DNA of 64,000 nt, from NCBI RefSeq assembly GCF_036116635.1, contig NZ_CP107995.1, positions 9,238,001-9,302,000 on the forward strand. The letters run 5' to 3'. Both the position numbers and the translations under genes were made by a program. This document shows, in pieces, positions 42,844-50,578 of the stretch. A model generated the notes under the pieces. That model was not told the DNA's origin and searched no databases. It was given only the letters and a program-made list of their open reading frames with translations. Every line of letters starts with the position of its first letter. Position 1 is the stretch's first letter. Origin of the DNA: Amycolatopsis sp. NBC_00345 (GTDB taxonomy: Bacteria; Actinomycetota; Actinomycetes; Mycobacteriales; Pseudonocardiaceae).

Positions 42844-43834
42844 GGGAAACTCCCGCAACGTCGAAGGCCGCGCGCGCCATCGCCGCGGTCGCGTCCACAT
42901 CGGACATCAGCAGTGGCACCGCGCGGACGGTCACCCCTGGCACGGTCACGTCGTGGTCCTCCTCGGCGACGAGCCAGCCGTCCAGCACGCCGCCGTCCTT
43001 CCGTGCGCCGTAGTGCCGGCCCACCGCCTCGGCCGAGGTCTCGACACCGATCGCGGTCAGGCACGCGTCGGCCATGCCGCGCAGCGCCTTGCCTCCGATG
43101 ATCGGGGAGACGCCCACGACTTTGGCCCGCGACTTCACCAGCGCCTCGCGCACGCCCGGCACACCCAGCGTCGTGCCCACCGACACCACCGGGTTCGACG
43201 GCGCGAACAGCACCAGGTCCGCCTCTCCGATCGCCTCCAGCACCCCCGGCCCCGGCTTCGCCTCGTCGTTGCCGACCGAGACGATCGAGTGCGCCGGCGG
43301 CCCAGCCTTGTAGCGCACCCACCACTCCTGGAAGTGCACGGCCTTCTGCTGGTCCGGCTGCTCCGGGTCGTCGATCACGACGTGGGTCTCGACCCGGTCG
43401 TCCGACATCGGCAGCAGGCGCACGCCGGGCTGCCACCGGTCGCACAGCGCCTCCGTGACGGCCGAGAGCGGATAGCCCGCGCGCAGCATCCGCGACCGGA
43501 TCAGGTGCGTGGCGATGTCCTTGTCGCCCAGCCCGAACCAGGTCGGCTCGGCGCCGTACGCGGCGAGCTCCTCCTTCACCACCCAGGTCTCGCCCGAGTG
43601 GCCCCAGCCGCGCTCGGCGTCGATGCCGCCGCCGAGGGTGTACATGCAGGTGTCGAGGTCCGGGCAGATGCGCAGCCCGTGCATCCACACGTCGTCACCC
43701 GTGTTCACCAGCGCGGTCACTTCGTGGGGCGACGGCGGCTCGGCCGGGCCGATCGCGGGCATTCCCAGTGCGGTCTTCACCCCGAGCAGGAACCGGGCGC
43801 CGCCCACCCCGCCCACCAATACGACGATCTTCAC
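42836..43834 (-). CDS. fbiA: FbiA, 2-phospho-lactate/phosphoenolpyruvate transferase (CofD family)
   Basis: 332 residues. KIVVLVGGVGGARFLLGVK binds the activated phospho-acid nucleotide; NTGDDVWMHGLRICPDLDT and GWGHSGETWVV are CofD signatures. Together with FbiB it makes dehydro-F420-0 from Fo and an activated phosphoenolpyruvate or phospholactate. GTG 43834 overlaps the stop of the GNAT gene as GTGA. The gene for the activating enzyme (FbiD) and fbiC are not in the window. Confidence 0.96.
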   Translation of the reverse strand: MKIVVLVGGVGGARFLLGVKTALGMPAIGPAEPPSPHEVTALVNTGDDVWMHGLRICPDLDTCMYTLGGGIDAERGWGHSGETWVVKEELAAYGAEPTWFGLGDKDIATHLIRSRMLRAGYPLSAVTEALCDRWQPGVRLLPMSDDRVETHVVIDDPEQPDQQKAVHFQEWWVRYKAGPPAHSIVSVGNDEAKPGPGVLEAIGEADLVLFAPSNPVVSVGTTLGVPGVREALVKSRAKVVGVSPIIGGKALRGMADACLTAIGVETSAEAVGRHYGARKDGGVLDGWLVAEEDHDVTVPGVTVRAVPLLMSDVDATAAMARAAFDVAGVSLD

Positions 43835-44595
43835 GACTGCGGATCCTCGCACGCGCCGGGGCCCGGGCCCCAATACCGGTACCTGTGGTGCTCCGTACAG
43901 CCCAAGCCGGAATACAGCGCGAGTGCGCCGGCGTTGCCCACCGCCACTTGCAGGACCCACTGTGTGGCCCCGTGCCCGCGTCCCCACACGGCCAGCGTGC
44001 GCATCAGCGCCGACGCCAGCCCGCGGCGGCGGAAGTCCGGCTGCACAGCCAGCCGTGACACGTGCAGCCAGCCGTCCACCACGGCGCCGCGCACGGCCCC
44101 GGCGGTGACGCCGTCGACCTCCAGCACGCCGTAGCCCACCTTCCCGGTGGTCAGCACGTGCCGCTCGGCGTCGCTCGGCTCCCGGCCGTCCACGGTCAGC
44201 TCCCACCAGCCCGGCGTCGGCTCGTCGAGCACCTCGCCATCCGGCACCGCACTGCCTGGCACCGCACTGTCCGGCAGCGGCCCGGTGAGCACGGAGACCC
44301 GATGGCCCGCGGCGTGCTCGGTCCACTCGACCCAGCCCGCGCCGGCCACCGCGCGCTCGGCCTCGGCGTTCTCGATCACCTGGACGACCGGCGGGATCGC
44401 CTGATCGTGGGCGAAGTCACACACGGCTTTCAGCGCCTCGGAGACGCCGATCCCGGGGTCGCCGACGGCGAGTGCGCTGTTCGCGCGGCCGGTGAAGCCA
44501 TCGGCCCACCGCAGCCGCCACTGCCCGAGCGGCCGCTCCACGACCGGCGGCCAAGCCCGCGCGCAGACGATCTCAAGCTTTTCGGAGGCGTTCAC
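43831..44595 (-). CDS. GNAT-family N-acetyltransferase
   Basis: 254 residues. The GNAT core is in the C-terminal ~120 residues: HVSRLAVQPDFRRRGLASAL (acetyl-CoA loop) and WVLQVAVGNAGALALYSGLGC. The N-terminal half looks like a second, degenerate GNAT domain. A loop at residues ~108-122 has SAVPG-like 15-bp-repeat units. It is the first gene of the F420 operon and overlaps fbiA. CACAAT lies six bases before GTG 44595, suggesting leaderless expression. Substrate unknown. Confidence 0.88.
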   Translation of the reverse strand: MNASEKLEIVCARAWPPVVERPLGQWRLRWADGFTGRANSALAVGDPGIGVSEALKAVCDFAHDQAIPPVVQVIENAEAERAVAGAGWVEWTEHAAGHRVSVLTGPLPDSAVPGSAVPDGEVLDEPTPGWWELTVDGREPSDAERHVLTTGKVGYGVLEVDGVTAGAVRGAVVDGWLHVSRLAVQPDFRRRGLASALMRTLAVWGRGHGATQWVLQVAVGNAGALALYSGLGCTEHHRYRYWGPGPGACEDPQS

Positions 44596-44642
44596 GGTTA
44601 GATTGTGACTGAGACTCCGGCCCGATTACCGCAGGAGAACCG

Positions 44643-44816
44643 ATGAGCTTGGCGCGCAAGGACGACCGGCACAACGAGGACCTGGTCGAAGAGATCGCCG
44701 ACGGCTTCAAGCGAACGCTGAAGGAGCCCGAGGACGAGGGGAAGCCGAAGAGCCCCGGCTTCGTCATCACGGGTGACGCCCGGTCCGCGCCGAAGCCCCG
44801 GCGCAGGGACCGCTGA
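44643..44816 (+). CDS. 57-residue basic/acidic small protein
   Basis: ATG 44643 has CAGGAG five bases upstream. The peptide starts MSLARKDDRHNEDLVEEIAD and ends KPRRRDR: highly charged, with one predicted amphipathic helix (residues ~10-28), no Cys and no membrane segment. Codon positions are typical of this genome. It is divergent from the GNAT/F420 operon and 119 bp upstream of the ferredoxin. Function unknown. Confidence 0.7.
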   Translation: MSLARKDDRHNEDLVEEIADGFKRTLKEPEDEGKPKSPGFVITGDARSAPKPRRRDR

Positions 44817-44935
44817 ACGGTCCATCTCCGGCCATACCAGGGGTATGGATAAGGGTTGCCTAATCACCACCAGGGGTGCGGGAAGCGCGTAATGTCCGCA
44901 GCGACTGGCAAAGCAGAGAAAAGCAGGAGTACGCA

Positions 44936-45256
44936 GTGACCTACGTGATCGCCGAGCCCTGCGTCGACGTGCTCGACAAGGCGTGTATCGACGAATGCCC
45001 CGTGGACTGCATCTACGAGGGCGACCGGATGCTGTACATCCACCCGGACGAGTGTGTCGACTGCGGTGCCTGCGAACCGGTCTGCCCGGTCGAGGCCATC
45101 TACTACGAGGACGACGTCCCCGACAACTGGTCGGACTACACCAAGGCGAACGTCGACTTCTTCAACGAGCTCGGCTCGCCCGGCGGCGCTTCGAAGGTGG
45201 GCAAGACCAGCCACGATCCCGCCTTCATCAAGGCGCTTCCCCCGCAGGGCGAATGA
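44936..45256 (+). CDS. fdxA: 7Fe ferredoxin (FdxA/FdxC type)
   Basis: 106 residues. CVDVLDKACIDECPVDCIY supplies the 3Fe-4S ligands, in the actinobacterial CxnCxxxCP pattern where the middle Cys is spaced apart. CVDCGACEPVCPVEAI binds the 4Fe-4S cluster. GTG 44936 follows CAGGAG. The 4-bp ATGA overlap with dapC shows they are one operon, as Rv1177-Rv1178 are. It is a low-potential electron carrier; its partner is not visible. Confidence 0.95.
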   Translation: MTYVIAEPCVDVLDKACIDECPVDCIYEGDRMLYIHPDECVDCGACEPVCPVEAIYYEDDVPDNWSDYTKANVDFFNELGSPGGASKVGKTSHDPAFIKALPPQGE

Positions 45257-46344
45257 CCGCGACGAAGCTGCCCGACTTCCCCTGGGACTCGCTCGCCGGC
45301 TTCAAGGCCCGCGCGCAGGAACACCCCGGGGGAATCGTCGATCTCTCCGTCGGCACCCCCGTGGACCCGGTTCCCGCCGGGATCCGTGACGCGCTGGCGT
45401 CGGTGTCGGACATCCCGGGCTACCCGGCCACCCACGGCACCCCCGCGCTGCGGGCCGCGGCCATCGAGGCGCTCGGCCGCCGTCACGGCATCGAGGGCGT
45501 CGAGCCCGACGCCGTGCTGCCGACGATCGGTTCGAAGGAAGCCGTGGCCTGGCTGCCGCGGCTGCTCGGCTTCGGGCCGGGCGACCTGGTCGTGATCCCG
45601 GAGCTGGCCTACCCGACGTACGAGGTCGGTGCGCTGCTCGCGGGCGCCGAGGTGGCCCGCGCCGACGGTCTCACCCAGCTCGGCCCGCGGCGTCCCGCGA
45701 TGATCTGGCTGAACTCGCCGTCCAACCCCACCGGTCGTGTGCTCGGCCCCGACCACCTGCGCAAGGTGGTGGAGTGGGCGCGCGAGCGCGACGTCATCGT
45801 GGTGTCGGACGAGTGTTACCTCTCGCTCGGCTGGGAGGCCGAGCCCGTGTCGGTGCTGCACCCGTCTGTCCACGGTGGACGGCTCGACGGGCTGCTGGCC
45901 GTGCACTCACTGTCGAAGTCGGCGAACCTCGCGAGCTACCGCGCGGGCTTCGTCACCGGCGACCCGAAGCTGGTCAAGGACCTGCTGGAGGTGCGCAAGC
46001 ACGCCGGCATGATCGTGCCGCGCCCGGTCCAGGAGGCCATGGTCGCCGCCCTGACCGACGACGAGGCGCTGGCCGCCCAGCGGGAGCGTTACCTCCGTCG
46101 CCGGGTAGTGCTGCGCAAAGCGTTGCAGGACAACGGTTTCGAGATCTCGCACTCCGAGGCGGGCCTGTACCTGTGGTCCACCCGCGGCGAAGACTCGCTG
46201 ACCACCGTCGGCTGGCTCGCCGACCGCGGCATCCTCGTGGCGCCGGGCACCTTCTACGGCCCGACGGGCGGCAAGCACGTCCGCGTCGCCCTGACCGCCA
46301 CCGACGAACGCATCGACGCGGCCGCCGAGCGACTCGCCTCCTGA
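45253..46344 (+). CDS. dapC: N-succinyldiaminopimelate aminotransferase
   Basis: A 363-residue PLP class I/II aminotransferase. The Schiff-base lysine is in VHSLSKSANLASYRAG, with NSPSNPTGRVL and SDECYLSL upstream as the PLP-ring contacts, and HVRVALTATDERI at the end. In the lysine/diaminopimelate pathway it converts N-succinyl-2-amino-6-ketopimelate to N-succinyl-LL-diaminopimelate. The position behind ferredoxin and near dapD and dapE supports DapC over other aminotransferases. It begins inside the ferredoxin stop. Confidence 0.92.
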   Translation: MTATKLPDFPWDSLAGFKARAQEHPGGIVDLSVGTPVDPVPAGIRDALASVSDIPGYPATHGTPALRAAAIEALGRRHGIEGVEPDAVLPTIGSKEAVAWLPRLLGFGPGDLVVIPELAYPTYEVGALLAGAEVARADGLTQLGPRRPAMIWLNSPSNPTGRVLGPDHLRKVVEWARERDVIVVSDECYLSLGWEAEPVSVLHPSVHGGRLDGLLAVHSLSKSANLASYRAGFVTGDPKLVKDLLEVRKHAGMIVPRPVQEAMVAALTDDEALAAQRERYLRRRVVLRKALQDNGFEISHSEAGLYLWSTRGEDSLTTVGWLADRGILVAPGTFYGPTGGKHVRVALTATDERIDAAAERLAS

Positions 46345-46400
46345 ACCGGGTCTGACGCTCCTCAACGGGCCTGAAAACCGGGGTCCGTTGTCCGGGGTGG

Positions 46401-46481
46401 GCGCCCTATGGTCTTTTTACTCCACTTGTAGTGGTCTGAATCCAGACCACTACAAGTGGAGTAAAAAAGGCATAGGGGCGC
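46401..46481. terminator. Very long bidirectional hairpin terminator
   Basis: TTTTTACTCCACTTGTAGTGGTCTG (46414-46438) and its exact 25-base complement (46443-46467), loop AATC. An imperfect extension pairs GCGCCCTATG with CATAGGGGCGC out to 46481. Runs of five T and six A lie in the stem, so each strand ends in U-rich RNA. It lies between dapC and the convergent TetR gene. It is unusually long and AT-rich for this genome. Confidence 0.88.
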
Positions 46482-46796
46482 CGACAGGAGTAGGGGCCTC
46501 AGGTTTTGGGGCCGGGAGCGGCGCGTGGTGAGTCCCCGGGCTTCCGGGGCTGCGCTGGGTGTGGACGCTCTGCGGGCAGGAGGTCGTGGCCCGGTTGCTG
46601 TGGCTGGTGCGGTCGTGGTCGGTTTGTGGGGCTGCGGCGGGAGAGTCGCGGCCGGTTTTCGGGGGCCGCGGCGTTCAGCGCTCGCTGTCGCCGCGCTGCA
46701 GTGAGGCGCGTCGGGTCAGTAGCTGCAGCCGGTCCTCAGGCCGCACAAGGACGTCGACCGGCGGTCGCTGTTGCTCCTGTACGTGGAGCGTGCCGG
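46482..46796. other. Gap without a supported gene
   Basis: About 315 bp of GC-rich sequence behind the terminator. Short frames exist on both strands but none has a ribosome-binding site or normal codon usage. The minus-strand stretch next to the TetR stop reads like a coding remnant (RPEDRLQLLTRRASLQRGDSER) without a start. Confidence 0.5.
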
Positions 46797-47417
46797 TCAG
46801 TAATCGCGGCCGGTGAAGCCGCGGTAGATGAAACGGGTGAGCGCCTCGATGGCCTCGTCGTCGGTGGGGGCGGTCCAGCCCTCGGGTTCCGGGGCGAGCA
46901 GCCACATCTGCGCGTATCCGTCGATCAGCTGGTACATCATCGCGATGCTGACCTGGGTCGTCGCGGGCAGCCGGTGGCCGGCGGCGGTGACGTGGTCGAG
47001 GTGGTCCGCGATGTCGGCGGCCTGGGCCACGCCGAAGCTGGCGAACGTCCGCGCGAAGGCCTCGTTGACCATCGACGCCTGGCGCAGGGCCTGCATGGTG
47101 GCCGCGTTGACGCGGTAGAAGTCCCAGTACTGGCGCACGTGCCAGCGGACGGCCGTCGGATCGCTGAAGTCGGACAGGTGGCCCTCTTCGGCCGCCTGCT
47201 CGTCGCCCGACGCGGCCAGGTCGCCGAGTAGCGCTTCGAGCAGCTCTTCCTTGCCTGCGAAGTGGTTGTAGAACGAGCCCGCGGCGCGGCCGGCCTCCGT
47301 CGTGATGTCCGTGATCTTCGTGTTCAGGTAGCCCTTGCGCGCGAACACGCGCTTGGCCGCCTCCTTCAGTGCCGTCTCGGTTTCGGCGGCTTTTTCCTTG
47401 CGGCTGGTCGCCGTCAT
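46797..47417 (-). CDS. TetR-family regulator
   Basis: 206 residues. The N-terminal helix-turn-helix (residues ~10-55) reads KRVFARKGYLNTKITDITTEAGRAAGSFYNHF, ending in the usual FYNHF of recognition helix 3. The C-terminal ligand domain is all helical. ATG 47417 has GGGAGGTG upstream. It is divergent from the FAD monooxygenase gene with palindromes between them, so it most likely represses both itself and the monooxygenase until an aromatic substrate binds. Confidence 0.92.
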   Translation of the reverse strand: MTATSRKEKAAETETALKEAAKRVFARKGYLNTKITDITTEAGRAAGSFYNHFAGKEELLEALLGDLAASGDEQAAEEGHLSDFSDPTAVRWHVRQYWDFYRVNAATMQALRQASMVNEAFARTFASFGVAQAADIADHLDHVTAAGHRLPATTQVSIAMMYQLIDGYAQMWLLAPEPEGWTAPTDDEAIEALTRFIYRGFTGRDY

Positions 47418-47429
47418 GCGGCACCTCCC

Positions 47430-47481
47430 TTGACAGGAACGCTAGCAGCGAGCATCCTGAATTCAGATTCACTGAATCATA
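47430..47481. promoter_or_regulatory. Divergent promoter and TetR operator
   Basis: TTGACA (47430-47435) is a plus-strand -35. TATGAT (47476-47481, minus strand) is a consensus -10 for the regulator. Between them TGAATTCA (47458-47465) and GATTCACTGAATC (47466-47478) are adjacent palindromes, the expected kind of TetR dimer site overlapping both promoters. Confidence 0.6.
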
Positions 47482-47497
47482 GTTCACTGGAGGGGAT

Positions 47498-48937
47498 ATG
47501 GCCACCGATATGGACACCACAGTGCTGATCGCGGGGGCGGGGCCGACCGGGCTGACGCTCGCCATCGAGCTGGCGCGGCGCGACGTCGACGTCCGGTTGG
47601 TCGAGAAGGCCAACACCTACTTCGCCGGCTCGCGCGGGGACGGGCTGCAGCCGCGCACACTGGAGGTTTTCGACGACCTCGGCGTGCTGGACGCGGTGCT
47701 CGCGGCCGGTTCGCCGCAGTACCCGACGAAGGTCTACCTGGATGGCGAGTTCGTCACCGAGCGCTGGATGAGCGAGCACATCGAGCCGACGCCCGCCGTG
47801 CCGTATCCGAACATCTGGTTCCTGGGCCAGTCGCAGACCGAGGGCATTCTGCGGGCGCGGCTGGCGGAGTTCGGCGTGCGAGTGGAGCTGGGGACGGCGC
47901 TGACCGGTTTCACGCAGGACGAACTCGGCGTGACCGCGGTGCTCTCGCGCGGCGGCGTGGAGGAGACGGTGCGCGCGGCTTACCTGGTCGGGGCGGACGG
48001 TGGGAAGAGCGTCGTGCGCAAGACGCTGGGGATCGCGTTCGAGGGGAGCACGGACGAGTCGATCCGGATGCTGCTCGGCGACGTGCAGGCCGAAGGTCTG
48101 GACCGCAGGGCGGCGTACTGGTTCGCGCCCGCGGCGAATCCCATGGAAGGGGTCATTTTCACGCCGCTGGCCGGCACGCCGCACTTCCAGTTCGGCGCGC
48201 CGCTGGGTGACGGTGACCTGGAGGCCGAGGCGTCGCTGGCGGCGTTGCAGGCCCGGCTCGACTCGGTTTCCGGCGGCGGGGTCCGGCTGCACGACCTGGC
48301 GTGGTCCACGGTGTGGCGGCCGAACATCCGGCTGGCCGAGTCGTTCCGGCGGGGGCGCGTCTTCCTCGCGGGCGACGCCGCGCACGTCCACCCGCCGACC
48401 GGCGGCCAGGGGCTGAACACGGGCGTGCAGGACGCGTACAACCTGGGCTGGAAGCTCGCTGACGGCTCACCTGAGCTGCTGGACAGCTACGAGCCGGAGC
48501 GCCGGACGGTCGCCGCTCGTGTGCTCGGGGTGTCGACGGCACTGATGGACAAGTACGCCGACGGCGACGAGGAAGCCCACCGCCGCGGCCCCGAAACCCA
48601 GCAGCTGGACATCACCTACCGTGGCGGCCCGCTGTCCGCGCCCGCCACCGGCGACCTGCGCCCCGGCGACCGCGCCCCGGACGCCCCGCTCGCCGACGCG
48701 AACGGCAAGCAACTGCGACTGTTCGAGCTCTTCCGCGGCCCGCACGCGACCGAACTGGTCTTCGGCGACGGCCCGGTGGACGCCGGTTTCCCGGGGTACC
48801 GCATCCTGCCTGCCGGCGTGGCCGCGACGGGCACGGATCTGGTCGACGTGGGCGGGCACGCGTATGCCGCCTACGGAGCCACTTCCGGCCGTCGTGTGGT
48901 GGTGCGGCCGGATGGGTATGTCTGGTCGATCGCCTGA
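47498..48937 (+). CDS. FAD-dependent aromatic monooxygenase
   Basis: 479 residues of the group A flavoprotein hydroxylase family (PheA/TfdB/PgaE type). VLIAGAGPTGLTLAIELAR binds the ADP part of FAD, SRGDGLQPRTLEVFDDLG follows, YLVGADGGKSVVRK is the DG motif and FLAGDAAHVHPPTGGQGLN the GD motif. The C-terminal ~100 residues form the thioredoxin-like end of the family. GGAGGGG lies before ATG 47498. It hydroxylates a phenolic or polyketide substrate using NAD(P)H and oxygen. Regulation by the divergent TetR protein is likely. Confidence 0.92.
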   Translation: MATDMDTTVLIAGAGPTGLTLAIELARRDVDVRLVEKANTYFAGSRGDGLQPRTLEVFDDLGVLDAVLAAGSPQYPTKVYLDGEFVTERWMSEHIEPTPAVPYPNIWFLGQSQTEGILRARLAEFGVRVELGTALTGFTQDELGVTAVLSRGGVEETVRAAYLVGADGGKSVVRKTLGIAFEGSTDESIRMLLGDVQAEGLDRRAAYWFAPAANPMEGVIFTPLAGTPHFQFGAPLGDGDLEAEASLAALQARLDSVSGGGVRLHDLAWSTVWRPNIRLAESFRRGRVFLAGDAAHVHPPTGGQGLNTGVQDAYNLGWKLADGSPELLDSYEPERRTVAARVLGVSTALMDKYADGDEEAHRRGPETQQLDITYRGGPLSAPATGDLRPGDRAPDAPLADANGKQLRLFELFRGPHATELVFGDGPVDAGFPGYRILPAGVAATGTDLVDVGGHAYAAYGATSGRRVVVRPDGYVWSIA

Positions 48938-49447
48938 GCTTGGTCCGGCTGCTGACGTCGCGGTGGTGGCGGGGCTGGTGAGCTGGTGGGGCGGCTGGGT
49001 TGGGCGGCGGGTCTGGTGGTGCTGGGGTTGGCCGGGTTGTGGGGGATACGCGCAGGCCGGGGGCCGGGAGCGGTGTTCGGGGCGCCCGGGTAGTGCGGCA
49101 GGTCAGGTGGCGCTTGGGCGGTGGGCGCGGCGGTCTGGCAGTGCCGGGACAGTCGTGTTGTGGGGACGCGCAGGCGGAGCGTCCGGAGTGGTGCTGGGCA
49201 TCGGACGTGGGGTGGGTGCGGTTCGGCAGGTCTTGCGGGCGCTGCTGGGCCGTCGTGCCGGGCTGGGCTGGCAGCTGGCGGGCGCTGTTGGGTGTCGCGC
49301 CGGGCAGGGCTGGCGGCCGGGGGTCCGGCGGGCGCTGTTGGGTCGTTGCGCCGGGCTGGGCTGACAGCTAGGGGTCCGGCGCCGGTGGGTCACCGCGCCG
49401 AGCCGGACCGGGCAGCCAGAAAGGCCGCCGCGACCATCCTTTATGGA
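48938..49447. other. 510-bp gap with decaying G/T-rich repeats
   Basis: No gene is supported. From about 49230 to 49385 three ~50-bp units recur, each with GGGCGCTGNTGGG, then CCGGGCTGGGCTG and, in two units, GGGGTCCGGC. The upstream 250 bp is similarly G/T-skewed low-complexity sequence. Long frames here are by-products of the skew. Confidence 0.7.
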
Positions 49448-50428
49448 CTAACCCGGCGTAACGGCAGGCGCGGCCCGCTGGATTCGCGCCCAGACCGCGG
49501 GCCAGGCGGCGCGGGCCTCGGTGCGTTTGCGGAGTTCGTGTTCGGCTATGCGGCCCGCGACGAAGCCGAGTTCGGCGTCCGCGGTGGGCAGGAGGGCTCG
49601 GACGCGGTCGGTGGCCACGACGGCGTCCTGGTGGTCGCCGAGGACGGTTTGGAGTTTGCGGGTCGCTTTCACCAGCGCGGCGAGCTTGGCGGCCTGCTTT
49701 TTCTTCGCCGACGAGCGGGCCAGCTCGGCGTTGTAGCGGAGCTTCTTGCCGTGGATGCGCAGGGCGTGCAGGTCGTCGTCCGGTGGGTCGGCGGGGAGGG
49801 CGCGCACGGCTTTCGCCAGGCGGCGGTACGGCTTGCGCACGTCGGCGACCAGGTCGCGGTCGGCGGATGGGGTCTCGTCGATCTCGTGGTCCGGGGTGCG
49901 GGTGAGCTGGGCGACGCTCTGCAACAGAATCGCGTAGCGGGAGCTGGACAGGGCGCGGGTGAGGCGCATGCGGGCGGCGGCGCGTTCGGTGACGAAGGCG
50001 GACACCAGACGGCGGCCGGCGGGCTGGTCGCGGACCTCGAACGTCGCGATCACCTCGCGCAGGTGGCCGATCAGCACGTCGTAGTCCCGGACCTCGCCGA
50101 GTGACTGGCCCAGCCAGCCGAGTTCGGCGCGCGCCCGCTCGGCGCCCGGGCCGACCAGCGCGCCGGACGTCTTCAGCACGCTGCGCATGCGCCGCAGCGC
50201 GACGCGCATCTGGTGCAGGTCCTCGGGGTCGGCGCCGGCGCGGGTGCCCGGCTCGCGGGCGAGCAGTTCGCGCAGTTCGTGGTCGAGCTTCGCGCGGATG
50301 TGGGTCGCTGCCGGGTCACGCGGTTCGGCCTTCGCGGGTTCGTCGGGCAGGCCCAGCTCGGCGGGGGTCGTCGGCTTCGGGGCGCGGCGGCGGGCCGGCG
50401 TCGCGGGGGCTGCTTCGGCGGTCACCAC
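49448..50428 (-). CDS. CHAD-domain protein
   Basis: 326 residues. The CHAD all-helical fold is marked by conserved His and basic residues: EDLHQMRVALRRMRSVLKT, EVRDYDVLIGHL and ALRIHGKKLRYNAEL. The N-terminal ~40 residues are disordered. CHAD domains bind polyphosphate or phosphorylated ligands; here no CYTH partner domain is fused or adjacent. GTG 50428 and the next GTG are both possible starts. It lies downstream of dapD on the opposite face of a terminator. Confidence 0.9.
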   Translation of the reverse strand: MVTAEAAPATPARRRAPKPTTPAELGLPDEPAKAEPRDPAATHIRAKLDHELRELLAREPGTRAGADPEDLHQMRVALRRMRSVLKTSGALVGPGAERARAELGWLGQSLGEVRDYDVLIGHLREVIATFEVRDQPAGRRLVSAFVTERAAARMRLTRALSSSRYAILLQSVAQLTRTPDHEIDETPSADRDLVADVRKPYRRLAKAVRALPADPPDDDLHALRIHGKKLRYNAELARSSAKKKQAAKLAALVKATRKLQTVLGDHQDAVVATDRVRALLPTADAELGFVAGRIAEHELRKRTEARAAWPAVWARIQRAAPAVTPG

Positions 50429-50531
50429 CTGAATGGTAGGTGAACAAGTCGCCTGCCGGAACGACGAAGGTCACGCTCTCGCTTGGGGAATGCGGTCTGG
50501 GCCAGGTGAATGGCGGGTGAACAAAAACGAC

Positions 50532-50567
50532 GAAGGGCGCGCTCCCCGCCCGGGGAACGCGCCCTTC
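50532..50567 (-). terminator. 16-bp-stem terminator behind dapD
   Basis: GAAGGGCGCGCTCCCC (50532-50547) and its complement (50552-50567) with one G-U pair and a four-base loop, ending 11 bp from the dapD stop. Confidence 0.88.
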
Positions 50568-50578
50568 AGGAGCCGGAT

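Noticed and set aside
46675..46796. Coding-like minus-strand peptide downstream of the TetR gene
   Set aside because: No start codon or ribosome-binding site of its own; treated as a possible remnant only.
47430..47458. TTGACA with CATCCT as a strong sigma-70 promoter for the monooxygenase
   Set aside because: The -35 is consensus, but the -10 at 17-bp spacing is poor, so the exact start is left open within the operator region.
48938..49390. Plus-strand ORFs in the G/T-rich gap behind the monooxygenase
   Set aside because: Open only because of base skew and repeats; Trp/Gly/Arg composition is not protein-like and no start site is seen.
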